DNA of 64,000 nucleotides from JABCPH02 sp963524305 (GTDB lineage: Bacteria > Fusobacteriota > Fusobacteriia > Fusobacteriales > Leptotrichiaceae). A program made the position numbers and the translations under genes. Within the stretch, counting starts at the first letter, position 1, and the number at the start of each line of letters is the position of its first letter. This document shows, one piece after another, positions 1 to 7,800 of this stretch. Location: the NCBI GenBank assembly GCA_963524305.1, contig CAURGH010000010.1, positions 1-64,000 on the forward strand, in the 5' to 3' direction. The notes under the pieces were generated by a model. It had not been told where the DNA came from. It made no database searches and saw only the letters and a program-made list of their open reading frames with translations.

Positions 1-57
1 TACCATCCTGTACCATATATTATATTTTGAGTTTACACAAAATTCTGTACACTCTTA
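1..57. repeat. IS256-like element end, copy A
   Basis: The window opens inside a dispersed repeat that recurs at 4963-5033 and, inverted, at 51269-51341. Shared parts are CATCCTGTACCATATATTAT, then TTTTGAGTTTACACAAAATT, ending near ACACTCTT. The outer end is near position 57, so the body of the element lies left of the window. The pattern GAGTTTACACAAAATT...GACACTC resembles terminal repeats of IS256/Mutator-type elements; that assignment is from memory. Confidence 0.6.
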
Positions 58-96
58 AGTTTGAAATTGGTCAAAATAAAAGAGGAGGTTTTAATT

Positions 97-360
97 TTGA
101 AAAAAGAAGATAAAAATTTAATAATCAGTATAATTTTCTTTATATTTGTAGATTTTTTTTCTACTATGATTAAAATATATTTAATTTATAGAATAACAAT
201 ATTTAAAACAATATTCTATATTCTTCCACAAGTGATATTAATTTTTTGGTTATTAAAAAATTTATTAAATAAATGGATAACGGTTTATTTAACATTATTA
301 ATTACTCAATTAATTAACACAATAGTTTCATTAAAATTAATTTTAGAGTTAATTAAATAA
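97..360 (+). CDS. small hypothetical membrane protein
   Basis: This 87-residue hydrophobic protein is not one I recognise. The reading frame is open from a TTG at 61. A strong ribosome binding site (AGAGGAGG, 81-88) lies 8 bases before an in-frame TTG at 97, so I place the start there. After a short charged N-terminus (KKEDKN) there are about three membrane segments, roughly residues 6-28, 35-57 and 62-84. It sits alone between two IS256-like end sequences, so it may be IS cargo or a survivor of rearrangement. There is no functional clue beyond membrane location. Confidence 0.5.
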   Translation: MKKEDKNLIISIIFFIFVDFFSTMIKIYLIYRITIFKTIFYILPQVILIFWLLKNLLNKWITVYLTLLITQLINTIVSLKLILELIK

Positions 361-375
361 TTTATTTAGATTTTG

Positions 376-470
376 CATAAACTCAAAATTATGGACACTC
401 TCGAGCATTAAAATATTGCATTTATTGGATTTATCTGTATTAGGTTACACAAAATTATGAACGGTCTTCA
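376..470. repeat. two degenerate IS256-like ends
   Basis: Two sequences resembling the terminal repeat at 1-57 lie here in the same orientation: ACTCAAAATTATGGACACTC around 383-402, and GGTTACACAAAATTATGAAC around 442-461. They look like scars of repeated insertion and deletion. They lie just beyond the truncated 3' side of the DUF4291 pseudogene, so such events could have removed the rest of that gene. Confidence 0.45.
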
Positions 471-527
471 ATTTTCTTCTTAATTCATTTCTTTTTAATT
501 CAACTGTTTAAAATATACTTTTTTTAT

Positions 528-801
528 TTAGGAAGTATAGATTCTGAAAAAGTTTTCATTTCTTTCTCTTTTGAAGTCTATTGCTAGTATTATTTCCTGT
601 TCCTGCTTAGTAGCTAGCCACTTCTGTAATTATCCAAAGAAATGACGGCTTTATCCAAGTTATTCTGTTTAAACTGAATTTATTTCCAAATTTTCCTAAC
701 TTTAAAGTCTCATCTGCTATTTCATTGTTATATGCCTGATAAACTCTTATTGTCTTATCATCAAATACAGCATAAATATTTCTTTCCTCTTCTTTTTTCA
801 T
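528..801 (-). pseudogene. broken DUF4291-family gene
   Basis: The first reading frame contains the N-terminal block I associate with DUF4291 (YAVFDDKTIRVYQAY, then TWIKPSFLW), preceded by an AAAGGA ribosome binding site for the ATG at 801. After FLW the similarity continues in two other frames: YRSG, then WLATKQEQEIILAIDFKRER up to a TAA at 528-530. Two small frameshifts near 617-636 would explain this. Even when repaired it encodes only about 95 residues, against roughly 190 for the family as I remember it, so the 3' half is also gone. It follows the HEAT-repeat immunity-type gene closely. The function of the family is unknown to me. Confidence 0.7.
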
Positions 802-812
802 AATTATTCCTT

Positions 813-1376
813 TCATTCGACATCCTTATTTGTAAAGTCACATCTGTTCAGCTGTTCCATTGCATGTTCTCTTATAGTCTCTTCTTCACTCTGTAACAAC
901 AATTCCAATTTTTCTTTCGCCTTAGGAGTATTTATATCTCCTAAAGCAAAACAGCATTTTCTCACTAATGCAAAATTATCATCCCAACGGTATTTTTCAA
1001 AATTTGAAGTTGCTAGTTCGTATATACAGTCTATTGTTTGTGGTAGGTGAAAACTTTGAAAATACGATGCTATAGTTTCATGCTCTTCATGAAATTCTTC
1101 TTTCGCTAATTTAATGTAATCTTCAATAAATTCAGATCTATCATATAATCTAAAAAAACTGATTGAGAGGATCAAATTCTCTATTTTAGATGAATTTTTT
1201 CTTTGACATGCTATTTTTATTCCCTCTTTTATTATATTTATTTTTTCTTCATCTGTAACATCAGAAAAATTTGAAATCAATTCCTCATTTCTCAGTTGAA
1301 AATTTACAATATAAGTTTTCTTGCTTAATTCAAATAATTTTCTTAATTCTTTTTCATATTTTGATGATATTTTCAT
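813..1376 (-). CDS. HEAT-repeat-like protein, likely immunity partner
   Basis: The 187-residue protein is helical throughout. Its C-terminal part has HEAT-like repeats (FALGDINTPKAKEKLELLLQ, then a further helix pair with EETIREHAMEQL). There is no signal peptide, so it should be cytoplasmic. Its start codon overlaps the stop of the upstream toxin-like gene by one base (TAATG), the tight coupling typical of toxin and immunity genes. HEAT or Armadillo-like folds are common among immunity proteins of polymorphic toxin systems. The role as immunity protein is inferred from this context. A stand-alone HEAT protein is the alternative. Confidence 0.6.
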   Translation of the reverse strand: MKISSKYEKELRKLFELSKKTYIVNFQLRNEELISNFSDVTDEEKINIIKEGIKIACQRKNSSKIENLILSISFFRLYDRSEFIEDYIKLAKEEFHEEHETIASYFQSFHLPQTIDCIYELATSNFEKYRWDDNFALVRKCCFALGDINTPKAKEKLELLLQSEEETIREHAMEQLNRCDFTNKDVE

Positions 1377-1852
1377 TATTTATTCTCCTTTATCACTTCG
1401 TATTTTTTTAGATTTTGATTGAATATTTCTAATCCTTTACCACATTCCTTTCCTAATTGTATATTTATTTGTGGATTTCCTTCACCTTCTTGCTTAAATT
1501 GAACATTCTCTAATCCCCAACCTTTAGAAGCTCTTGGCATATCAGGATATTTTTCTTTAGCAAGATGTCCTTCTGATCTTATTCCTATTTTTTCCATTTC
1601 ATTTATAGTTCCTTGCTTTGTATAAAATTTCAGTTGAATACCATCATAACTATCTGTAAATCCTAAATTAGGTGATGTTGACGTTTCTTCTGTCACTTTT
1701 AGATTACCTGTGTTTTTCAATATTTCATAGTGTTCTTTTGAAATTGTACGATAAAAAACATCATAATTTCTGCTATAATCGTTTGTTACAGCATTATAAG
1801 TTGGAACAGAAAACATTTCCAGTTGTTCTATTAGTTGAGTTTTTAGATACAT
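1376..1852 (-). CDS. orphan polymorphic-toxin C-terminal domain
   Basis: The 158-residue protein looks like the tail of an RHS- or CdiA-type toxin without its delivery part. Visible blocks are DVFYRTISKEHYEILKNTG, an ETSTSP segment, and a C-terminal ENVQFKQEG...GLEIFNQNL block that I recall from RHS tails. The Arg followed by Ser-Thr-Ser spacing is suggestive of an ADP-ribosyltransferase fold, but I cannot confirm a catalytic Glu. There is no signal peptide. A TAA lies two codons upstream in frame, while a neighbouring frame reads through with linker-like sequence (NNGNNPNDSIKNVSKN). The domain may therefore have been cut from a longer gene by a frameshift. The immunity-type gene follows with a one-base overlap. 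Confidence 0.5.
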   Translation of the reverse strand: MYLKTQLIEQLEMFSVPTYNAVTNDYSRNYDVFYRTISKEHYEILKNTGNLKVTEETSTSPNLGFTDSYDGIQLKFYTKQGTINEMEKIGIRSEGHLAKEKYPDMPRASKGWGLENVQFKQEGEGNPQINIQLGKECGKGLEIFNQNLKKYEVIKENK

Positions 1853-2071
1853 TTTTTATAGAATCATTTGGATTGTTTCCATTATTTCGTCTTAGTTTTG
1901 TTGAGCTTGTTTTTTCAGAATAAATTGAATCGTTACTGTATAATTTTTATCTCATTTATATTCTATTTGTTTCAGTGTGGGTATGTTGTATATTTCTTTT
2001 AAAACAGGATGTTTTTAGCATATACCAATTTATGTTAAGTTTTTGTATTCAAACGTAGTTTGAATGTCTTT
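1853..2071 (-). other. gene debris upstream of the toxin domain
   Basis: No intact gene is present. On the minus strand one frame encodes a linker-like stretch (SEKTSSTKLRRNNGNNPND) running into the toxin start region. A second short frame reads HPVLKEIYNIPTLKQIEYK before a stop. Both could be scraps of a larger toxin gene, but neither is long enough to assign. Confidence 0.3.
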
Positions 2072-2262
2072 CTATAGCAAATCTTTAAACATATCCTTGA
2101 TATTATTAGCATTTTTAATTTCATAATCCTCAAAATAATATTTTAAAAAATTCGTTGTCAATTTTCTTTTTGACTAGATAGATTGTATAACAAAAACCTC
2201 CAAATATTATACAGTTATCTTATTAGATATTATTTAGAGGTTTACACAAAAATTTTATATAT
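2072..2262 (-). mobile_element. IS256-like element remnant, left end plus transposase fragment
   Basis: On the minus strand, 2173-2072 reads SKRKLTTNFLKYYFEDYEIK and continues with NANNIKDMFKDLL before a TAG. This resembles the N-terminal region of Mutator/IS256-type transposases. Upstream of it is an inverted repeat (AAACCTCCAAATA near 2196 against TATTTAGAGGTTT near 2241), then a terminal-repeat-like GGTTTACACAAAAATTTT ending a few bases from the tsaD stop codon. The rest of the transposase is missing. The family call is tentative. Confidence 0.45.
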
Positions 2263-2264
2263 CT

Positions 2265-3266
2265 TTATATTTCTTTAGTTGATTTAGCATCGATTTCATA
2301 CATATTTTTTAAATTTTTTTCTTTCTTTAAATTATAATATGCGGCAGCAGCAATCATTGCTGCATTGTCAGTACAGTATTCAAATTTTGGAAAATATATA
2401 TTTTCAACTTTATTTTTTAAACTTTTAAATTTTTCACGTAATCGTTTATTTGCTGAAACTCCACCAGCTACAAGTACAGTTTTTACTTTTTTGTCTTCAA
2501 TTACTTTGGATACTTTGTCGTATAAGACTTCAATTACTGTTTCTTGGAATGATTTTGCAACATTTTCTTTTGAAATATTGTTGTTTTTCATTTTTTGATT
2601 ATTGACATAGTTTGTTACAAATGTTTTTATTCCACTGAAACTAAAGTTATATCCTTCGACATTAGGTTTTTTAATTTTTAAAGAATCTTCTCCATTTAAA
2701 GATAATTTGTCTATTTCAGGCCCGCCAGGATATGGTAATCCTAACACTCGTGCAACTTTGTCATAAGATTCACCAATGGCATCGTCAAGAGTTTCACCTA
2801 ATAATTCAATATTAATACTTGAATCTTTCTCTGTTAAATAATATAAATTTGTGTGTCCCCCTGAAACAACTAGAGAAATAGCTGGTAATTGTATGTCATT
2901 TTCTATAAAGTTTGAAAAAATATGACCTTCTATGTGATTTATAGGTAATAATGGTATTTTATTTGAATAACTTATTGATTTTGCAAACATTAATCCTACT
3001 AATAAAGAACCAATTAATCCAGGTGTATTTGTGACTGCGATATAATCAATATCATTTAAGCTACATTTTGATTTTTCTAAAGCTTCCATAAAAACAGGTA
3101 ATATATTTTCAATGTGATGACGCGATGCTATTTCAGGAACAACACCTCCATATTCTTTATGAATATCAATTTGAGTTGATATAATATTACTTAAAACTTT
3201 TTTTCCATCTTCAACAATTGCAACTGAAGTTTCATCACATGAAGTTTCAAAAGCTAATATTTTCAT
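2265..3266 (-). CDS. tsaD: tRNA N6-threonylcarbamoyladenosine transferase TsaD
   Basis: TsaD transfers the threonylcarbamoyl group from threonylcarbamoyl-AMP to A37 of ANN-decoding tRNAs, together with TsaB and TsaE, in the cytoplasm. The 333-residue length is normal. Diagnostic features are the N-terminal ASKHA start ILAFETSCDETS, the metal-binding NHIEGH with His111 and His115, the VSGGHTN nucleotide loop near 134-140, and a late TDNAAM motif supplying the third metal ligand. It lies about 100 bases downstream of the glycosyltransferase gene on the same strand. An IS256-like end abuts its 3' end. Essential in most bacteria and apparently intact here. Confidence 0.95.
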   Translation of the reverse strand: MKILAFETSCDETSVAIVEDGKKVLSNIISTQIDIHKEYGGVVPEIASRHHIENILPVFMEALEKSKCSLNDIDYIAVTNTPGLIGSLLVGLMFAKSISYSNKIPLLPINHIEGHIFSNFIENDIQLPAISLVVSGGHTNLYYLTEKDSSINIELLGETLDDAIGESYDKVARVLGLPYPGGPEIDKLSLNGEDSLKIKKPNVEGYNFSFSGIKTFVTNYVNNQKMKNNNISKENVAKSFQETVIEVLYDKVSKVIEDKKVKTVLVAGGVSANKRLREKFKSLKNKVENIYFPKFEYCTDNAAMIAAAAYYNLKKEKNLKNMYEIDAKSTKEI

Positions 3267-3367
3267 GTTTTCTATATCAAATTCTTAATTTAATTAAAAT
3301 TTTGATATCTCCTTTCTAAAAATTTTTGATTGTAAATAGATAATTTATTTATCTATTGATAAATTTT

Positions 3368-4384
3368 CTATATTTCTGAAATAATTTTTTTAAAAACATC
3401 CTCTAATTTTATGTCTGACATACATTTTGAATATTTTTTTGGAAATTTGTCATCACCATATAAGGAATGTGGTGGACAATTTGGATTTTGGAATAAATAC
3501 GTATTTTTTTCAAAATAAAATAATTTTGGGTCTGTTGGTCCAAAAAATACAAAAGTTTTTGCTCCTACAGCTCTGGATATGTGGAATGGTCCAGAATCAT
3601 TTACAACAGATAATTTAGAATATTTTAAAATTATTCCACTTTCTTTAAAAGATATTTTTCCACATAAATTAATTACTCTCTCATTATTATTTTCAACGCT
3701 TTCAAAATCTTCTTTTCCACCAATAACGAAAATTCTAAAATTAGTTTTTTCTAAAAATTTTTTTGCGAGTTCATTATAGTAAGGCCATTTTTTTGTAAAT
3801 TTAGAAGCTCCTGGAGCTAAAACAATATAATCTTTTTTGTCTAAAGAATATTTTTTTACTAAATTTTCTTCCGTTTCTTTACTGAAATAAAACTCGAGAG
3901 CATCTCCTTTTCCTTCTTCAATATTTTTTGTCTCAAATTTCAGATTTAATTTTTTTAAAGCAGAAAAATAGCTTTCCACAATCGTACAATCTGCATGATA
4001 AGGTATTAATTTTAATTTTACCAACAGAGTTTTCCACCATTTTCTTTTTTTGTATTTTAGATATTTTGTATTTTTTCCTAAAGAAATTCCTTTTCCAATA
4101 ATTCGAGATAATAATTTTGAATGTAAATCAATTACGTAATCATAATTTTCTAATTTTAATTGATTGATTAAATCACGGATGTATTTTTTATCTTTGCTTT
4201 TGGATTTATCAAACAAAATAGTTTTTCGTAATTTTGGATTTAGAGTTATTGCTTCAGAAAAAGTAGTATAGACAATGAAGTCTATTTGTGCTTCAGGATA
4301 TTTTTCTTTTATCTTTGTTATTACTGGAGTTGTTAAAACAATATCTCCAAATGAACTAAATCGTATTATCAATATTTTCATCAT
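3368..4384 (-). CDS. glycosyltransferase family 9 (heptosyltransferase-like)
   Basis: The 338-residue protein belongs to the ADP-heptose:LPS heptosyltransferase family, which adds heptose to the inner LPS core on the cytoplasmic face of the inner membrane. Visible features are the N-terminal ILIIRFSSFGDIVLTTPVI, the second-domain start YIVLAPGASKFTKKWP, and a late VNDSGPFHISRAVG loop typical of GT9 sugar-nucleotide binding. The start may be either of two adjacent ATG codons. It lies just downstream of the MerR gene on the same strand. Acceptor and exact sugar cannot be read from the sequence. With kdsA in the same window it supports an LPS-bearing outer membrane. Confidence 0.85.
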   Translation of the reverse strand: MMKILIIRFSSFGDIVLTTPVITKIKEKYPEAQIDFIVYTTFSEAITLNPKLRKTILFDKSKSKDKKYIRDLINQLKLENYDYVIDLHSKLLSRIIGKGISLGKNTKYLKYKKRKWWKTLLVKLKLIPYHADCTIVESYFSALKKLNLKFETKNIEEGKGDALEFYFSKETEENLVKKYSLDKKDYIVLAPGASKFTKKWPYYNELAKKFLEKTNFRIFVIGGKEDFESVENNNERVINLCGKISFKESGIILKYSKLSVVNDSGPFHISRAVGAKTFVFFGPTDPKLFYFEKNTYLFQNPNCPPHSLYGDDKFPKKYSKCMSDIKLEDVFKKIISEI

Positions 4385-4414
4385 TTTACTCTTTCTTTTC
4401 TATTTTTCTATATA

Positions 4415-4771
4415 TCATTTATTAAAAATTTTTTCGTAATTTTGTATTTTATATTTTAATTTACTAATAGTTGTTTCAATTTCTTTCTTTTTATTTTTTA
4501 ATATTTCTAATTGAGATTCCAGAAGTTGCTTTCTTTCAGGTATCGTGTTATTTCCTTTATCCATAAGGTTCATATATTTTTTCAATACATCAATAGAGAG
4601 ACCAGCTCCTCTCATACATTTTACAAATTCGAGCCACTGGATATCCTCATCTGAGTAATTTCTAATACCATTTTTATCTCTAGAAATATTTTTTATTAAT
4701 CCTATCTTTTCATAATATCTCAGAGTATCACTTGTTATGCCGGTTTTTTCTGATACTTCTCTAATTAGCAT
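4415..4771 (-). CDS. MerR-family transcriptional regulator
   Basis: The 118-residue protein has the MerR layout: an N-terminal winged helix (VSEKTGITSDTLRYYEKIGL, about residues 5-24), a second wing helix, and a C-terminal dimerisation coiled coil (about 75-115). No cysteine cluster suited to metal sensing is visible. The pattern fits the AdhR/YraB-like subgroup that answers electrophiles or other small molecules. The target is unknown. The gene is transcribed towards the glycosyltransferase. Upstream lies an AT-rich stretch with no obvious second gene and then the IS-end repeat near argF. Confidence 0.85.
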   Translation of the reverse strand: MLIREVSEKTGITSDTLRYYEKIGLIKNISRDKNGIRNYSDEDIQWLEFVKCMRGAGLSIDVLKKYMNLMDKGNNTIPERKQLLESQLEILKNKKKEIETTISKLKYKIQNYEKIFNK

Positions 4772-4962
4772 AATGGTTCTCCTTATTTTTTGAAAATTTC
4801 AAATTTTTATAGGTTAATTATATCATATTATTTTGTTTTTATCGACATAAAAGGGGGAGAAAAAAGTAAGAAATAAAATTGGAATGTACCTAGAATTTGG
4901 GAAAATCAAATAGAAAAATGTTTTTTTGTGTTAAATATTTATTTTGAAGGAAGAATTTAAAA

Positions 4963-5033
4963 ACAGGATGATAAAACTATCATCCTGTACCATATATTAT
5001 ATTTTGAGCTTACACAAAATTTTTGACACTCTT
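4963..5033. repeat. IS256-like end with hairpin, copy B
   Basis: A perfect 10-bp hairpin (ACAGGATGAT, 4963-4972; ATCATCCTGT, 4979-4988) is followed by the same sequence as at 1-57, ending in GACACTCTT near 5033. The outer end lies 16 bases from the argF stop codon. Only the end is present, with no transposase, so it is a solo end or a MITE-like unit. The hairpin resembles the transcription terminator of a transposase gene. Confidence 0.6.
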
Positions 5034-5048
5034 ACTGAGTTCAGTTTT

Positions 5049-6050
5049 TTATAAAGAATATTCTCCCTCTCCTAAAGTCGCCACCATCACAGCCTTTATC
5101 GTATGCATACGATTTTCTGCCTCATCAAATACAACAGAATTTTTACTTCTGAAAACTTTGTCAGTAACTTCCATTTCTTTCAAACCATATTCATTTTCAA
5201 TTTCTTTTGAAACTTTTGTATTTAAATCATGGAATGCTGGTAAACAGTGCATAAATAGATAATCTTTTTTTGCATATTTTACAAGTTCACTGTTTACTTG
5301 ATAATATGAAAGTCTATTTATTCGCTCTTTCCACACTTCTTTTGTCTCTCCCATCGATACCCAAACATCAGTATAAACGACATCAGCATCTTTCACTCCT
5401 TCGATTTTATCTTCTGTCAACAAAATTTTTCCACCAGTTTTTTCGGCAATTTTTTTAGCTTCTTCAACTAATTTTTCTTCAGGAAAATATTCTTTTGGAG
5501 CAACAATTCTAAAATCCATCCCAAATTTAGCGGCTCCGATCATTAAAGAATTTGCCATATTATTTTTTCCGTCACCTAAAAATGCAAATTTTATTCCTTT
5601 TAATTTTCCTTTTTTCTCAAAAATTGTTAAAAAATCTGCCAAAATTTGTGTTGGATGAAATTCGGTTGTAAGTCCATTCCATACAGGAACTCCAGAATGT
5701 TTGGATAATGTTTCGACAAGGTCCTGTCCGTATCCTCTATATTCTATTCCGTCATAGAATCTTCCGAGAACTTTTGCTGTGTCTTCCATAGATTCCTTGT
5801 TTCCGATTTGTGAAACGGAAGGTCCGATGTAAGTAACGTTTGCACCTTGATCATAGGCTCCAACTTCAAACGCACATCTCGTTCTAGTAGAAGTTTTTTC
5901 AAAAATCAAAGCAATATTTTTCCCAGTCATTGTTTTTTTCTCAGTTCCATTTTTTTTATCTTCCTTTAATTTTTTCGCCAAGTTCAGTAAATACTGTAAT
6001 TCTTCTGTTGTAAAATCTAATAGTTTTAAAAATGATTTTCCTTTTAGCAT
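5049..6050 (-). CDS. argF: ornithine carbamoyltransferase
   Basis: The enzyme makes citrulline from ornithine and carbamoyl phosphate in arginine synthesis, or runs in reverse in the arginine deiminase pathway. The 333-residue length is usual. The carbamoyl-phosphate motif STRTR is at 54-58, HPTQ lies in the EFHPTQILAD block, and the ornithine-side HCLPAFHD motif with its catalytic cysteine is near 270. It is the most downstream gene of the minus-strand arginine block, separated from argD by the PHP phosphatase gene. The block with argC, argJ, argB and argD argues for the anabolic role. No carbamate kinase or deiminase gene is present here. Confidence 0.95.
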   Translation of the reverse strand: MLKGKSFLKLLDFTTEELQYLLNLAKKLKEDKKNGTEKKTMTGKNIALIFEKTSTRTRCAFEVGAYDQGANVTYIGPSVSQIGNKESMEDTAKVLGRFYDGIEYRGYGQDLVETLSKHSGVPVWNGLTTEFHPTQILADFLTIFEKKGKLKGIKFAFLGDGKNNMANSLMIGAAKFGMDFRIVAPKEYFPEEKLVEEAKKIAEKTGGKILLTEDKIEGVKDADVVYTDVWVSMGETKEVWKERINRLSYYQVNSELVKYAKKDYLFMHCLPAFHDLNTKVSKEIENEYGLKEMEVTDKVFRSKNSVVFDEAENRMHTIKAVMVATLGEGEYSL

Positions 6051-6187
6051 ATTTTCTCCTTAATTTTTATTTTTTGTTTGCCATTTGTAAAAATTTATAG
6101 TATTTAACAAATCTAATAATTTTTACTTCGATTATGGAGAAGAAGTTAGACTTTAATTATGTTGAAAAATAAGTAATTTTTTATTTT

Positions 6188-6964
6188 TTAAAAAATGCTT
6201 TCAATCACATTTAGTCCAATTTCTTTTGCAAAATTTCTTGCAATTTCCATTTCTTCATCTTCCATTCGGTTAAAGTTATGAGTGTCCGAACCAATTATAG
6301 TCCTAATATTGTACTGTTTTACAATTTCCCAAAATTCTTTGTATGGATACATGTATCTATCCCAGTCAGGATGTCTTTCAAAAGTTTTTCTTATTCCATT
6401 TGCGTTTACTTCTAGAGGCAAATCCATTTTTTCTGCTGCTTTAGAAATAAGGTGTGCGGCTTTTTCACAACTTTTATCCCAAGTTCGATAATTTACAACA
6501 TATAAATCTGGATGTGCAATATAGTCAAATTTTCCACTTTCTATAGCTTCAACCATGTATTTTGCATAATCTAGAACATCTTCCCCAGTTTTTATTTTCC
6601 AGGAACTGTAAACTTCATTATCTCCAGATTTTTTAAAAGCATGAAGTCCTAAGATAAGGTAGTCTAATTTTTTCTTGTAATCATCATATTTATCAGAAAA
6701 TTCTGGGAAATATTCAATTTCTAATGATTTATAAATTTTAATTTTATTACCATATTTTTTTTGAGCATCTTCAATTTCCTTCAAATATCCATCAAGCTCT
6801 TCTTCCTTCATTCTGTTATCTTTGTAATATTTTGGCATTGGTGCATGGTCAGATATTCCAAGTTCGGTATATCCTTCTTTAATTGCAATTTTTACATAAT
6901 CTTCCACATTTCCGACAGCATGTTGGCATCGATAATTGTGAGTGTGAAAATTTGTTTTATTCAT
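6188..6964 (-). CDS. PHP-family histidinol-phosphatase-like phosphatase
   Basis: The 258-residue protein carries the PHP metal-binding signature: FHTHNYRCQHA near the N-terminus, GISDHAPMP at about 37-45, an EIEYFPE segment, and GSDTHNF near the C-terminus. This matches HisK-type histidinol-phosphate phosphatases, which act at the penultimate step of histidine synthesis. No other histidine gene is in the window, so the substrate remains open. It sits between argD and argF on the same strand and could share transcripts with the arginine genes. The start ATG at 6964 is preceded by a GGGGGAAAT-type binding site. Confidence 0.75.
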   Translation of the reverse strand: MNKTNFHTHNYRCQHAVGNVEDYVKIAIKEGYTELGISDHAPMPKYYKDNRMKEEELDGYLKEIEDAQKKYGNKIKIYKSLEIEYFPEFSDKYDDYKKKLDYLILGLHAFKKSGDNEVYSSWKIKTGEDVLDYAKYMVEAIESGKFDYIAHPDLYVVNYRTWDKSCEKAAHLISKAAEKMDLPLEVNANGIRKTFERHPDWDRYMYPYKEFWEIVKQYNIRTIIGSDTHNFNRMEDEEMEIARNFAKEIGLNVIESIF

Positions 6965-7125
6965 AATTTCCCCCGTTCAACAATAATATAGTATAGTTTT
7001 AGATATTTTCTTTCATATATTTTACCAGTTATTTATGAAAAAATAAAGGGTTTAATCATAAAATGGAAGAATGATAGAAACATAGAAACAAATTTAAATT
7101 TTAAACTTCCTTAATTACACAATTT

Positions 7126-7665
7126 TTATAGCACTAACGCTTTTAAAACTTTTTCTAAAATTGAAATAGCCTTGTCAATCTCGTCATTAGTTACATTAAA
7201 CGGTGGAAAAAATCTTACAACATTATTTCCGGCTCCAACTAGTAGCAATCCATTTTCTAGTGCTTTTGAAACAACGTTTTTTGCCAAGACTTTCTCTTCA
7301 TTAAATTTTATTCCCAAAAGAAGTCCTTTTCCACGAATTTCTTCGATAAAATCAAATTTTTCTTTTAATTTATTTAACTTTTCCACAGAATATTGACCTT
7401 TTTCCACAACATTTTTTTCAATTAATTTGTTGTCAATCAATTCGTGTAAAACGGCATTTGCAACTGCACAGACCAACGGATTTCCACCATAAGTAGAACC
7501 GTGGTCGCCAGGAACTAGCACATCATTTGCCTTCCCTTTTGTTAAACAAGCTCCGATTGGAACTCCTCCACCAAGAGATTTTGCAATTGTAACTATATCT
7601 GGCACTAAATCAAAATTCTCATAAGCGAATAATTTTCCAGTTCTTCCCATTCCACATTGAATTTC
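7126..7665 (-). pseudogene. argD: argD 3' part (acetylornithine aminotransferase, second exon)
   Basis: This is the C-terminal 179 codons of ArgD, the PLP enzyme that converts N-acetylglutamate semialdehyde to N-acetylornithine. The coding sequence starts directly at the element border with codons for EIQCG, followed by MGRTGKLF. The PLP lysine lies in TIAKSLGGG. Joined to the upstream part at 9447, it gives a 397-residue protein with Lys247 as the Schiff-base residue and a normal ArgD length. An internal ATG at 7650 could start a fragment, but that fragment lacks half the fold. If the IStron splices, this is a second exon rather than a pseudogene. Confidence 0.9.
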
Positions 7666-7800
7666 CTGAACCTCTCACGACTGAAGTCGCGAGGTTCTTG
7701 GGTAGTAGTTGCTTCTGTTAGACAACTAAATTTACCAAGCTATCCCCGTAGTTCCTACGGTTCATATATTTATATATTTAAGCACTTTCTCTTAATATCC
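7666..7800 (-). ncRNA. candidate omega-RNA (reRNA) of TnpB
   Basis: In IS605-type elements the TnpB guide RNA derives from the 3' end of tnpB and the right end, and its guide is the flanking DNA. Here the minus strand after the tnpB stop shows GAACCGTAGGAACTACGGGG (stem CCGTAG/CTACGG), then GATAGCTTGGTAAATT, then the palindrome CTCGCGACTTCAGTCGTGAG and the terminal GAGGTTCAG. The adjacent argD sequence GAAATTCAATGTGGAATGGG would be the guide. The 5' boundary is a guess, because the RNA probably begins inside tnpB. Confidence 0.7.
7674..7693. repeat. right-end palindrome of the IStron
   Basis: CTCACGACTGAAGTCGCGAG forms an imperfect hairpin 8 bases inside the right boundary. It matches the left-end palindrome at 9409-9428 in 17 of 20 bases. 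Subterminal palindromes of this kind are the TnpA binding hairpins of IS200/IS605 elements, and this one also forms the last stem of the omega-RNA. Confidence 0.8.

Noticed and set aside
1672..1923. Plus-strand frame of 83 codons opposite the toxin domain
   Set aside because: It has no binding site, and the minus-strand gene has a recognisable toxin tail coupled to its immunity gene.
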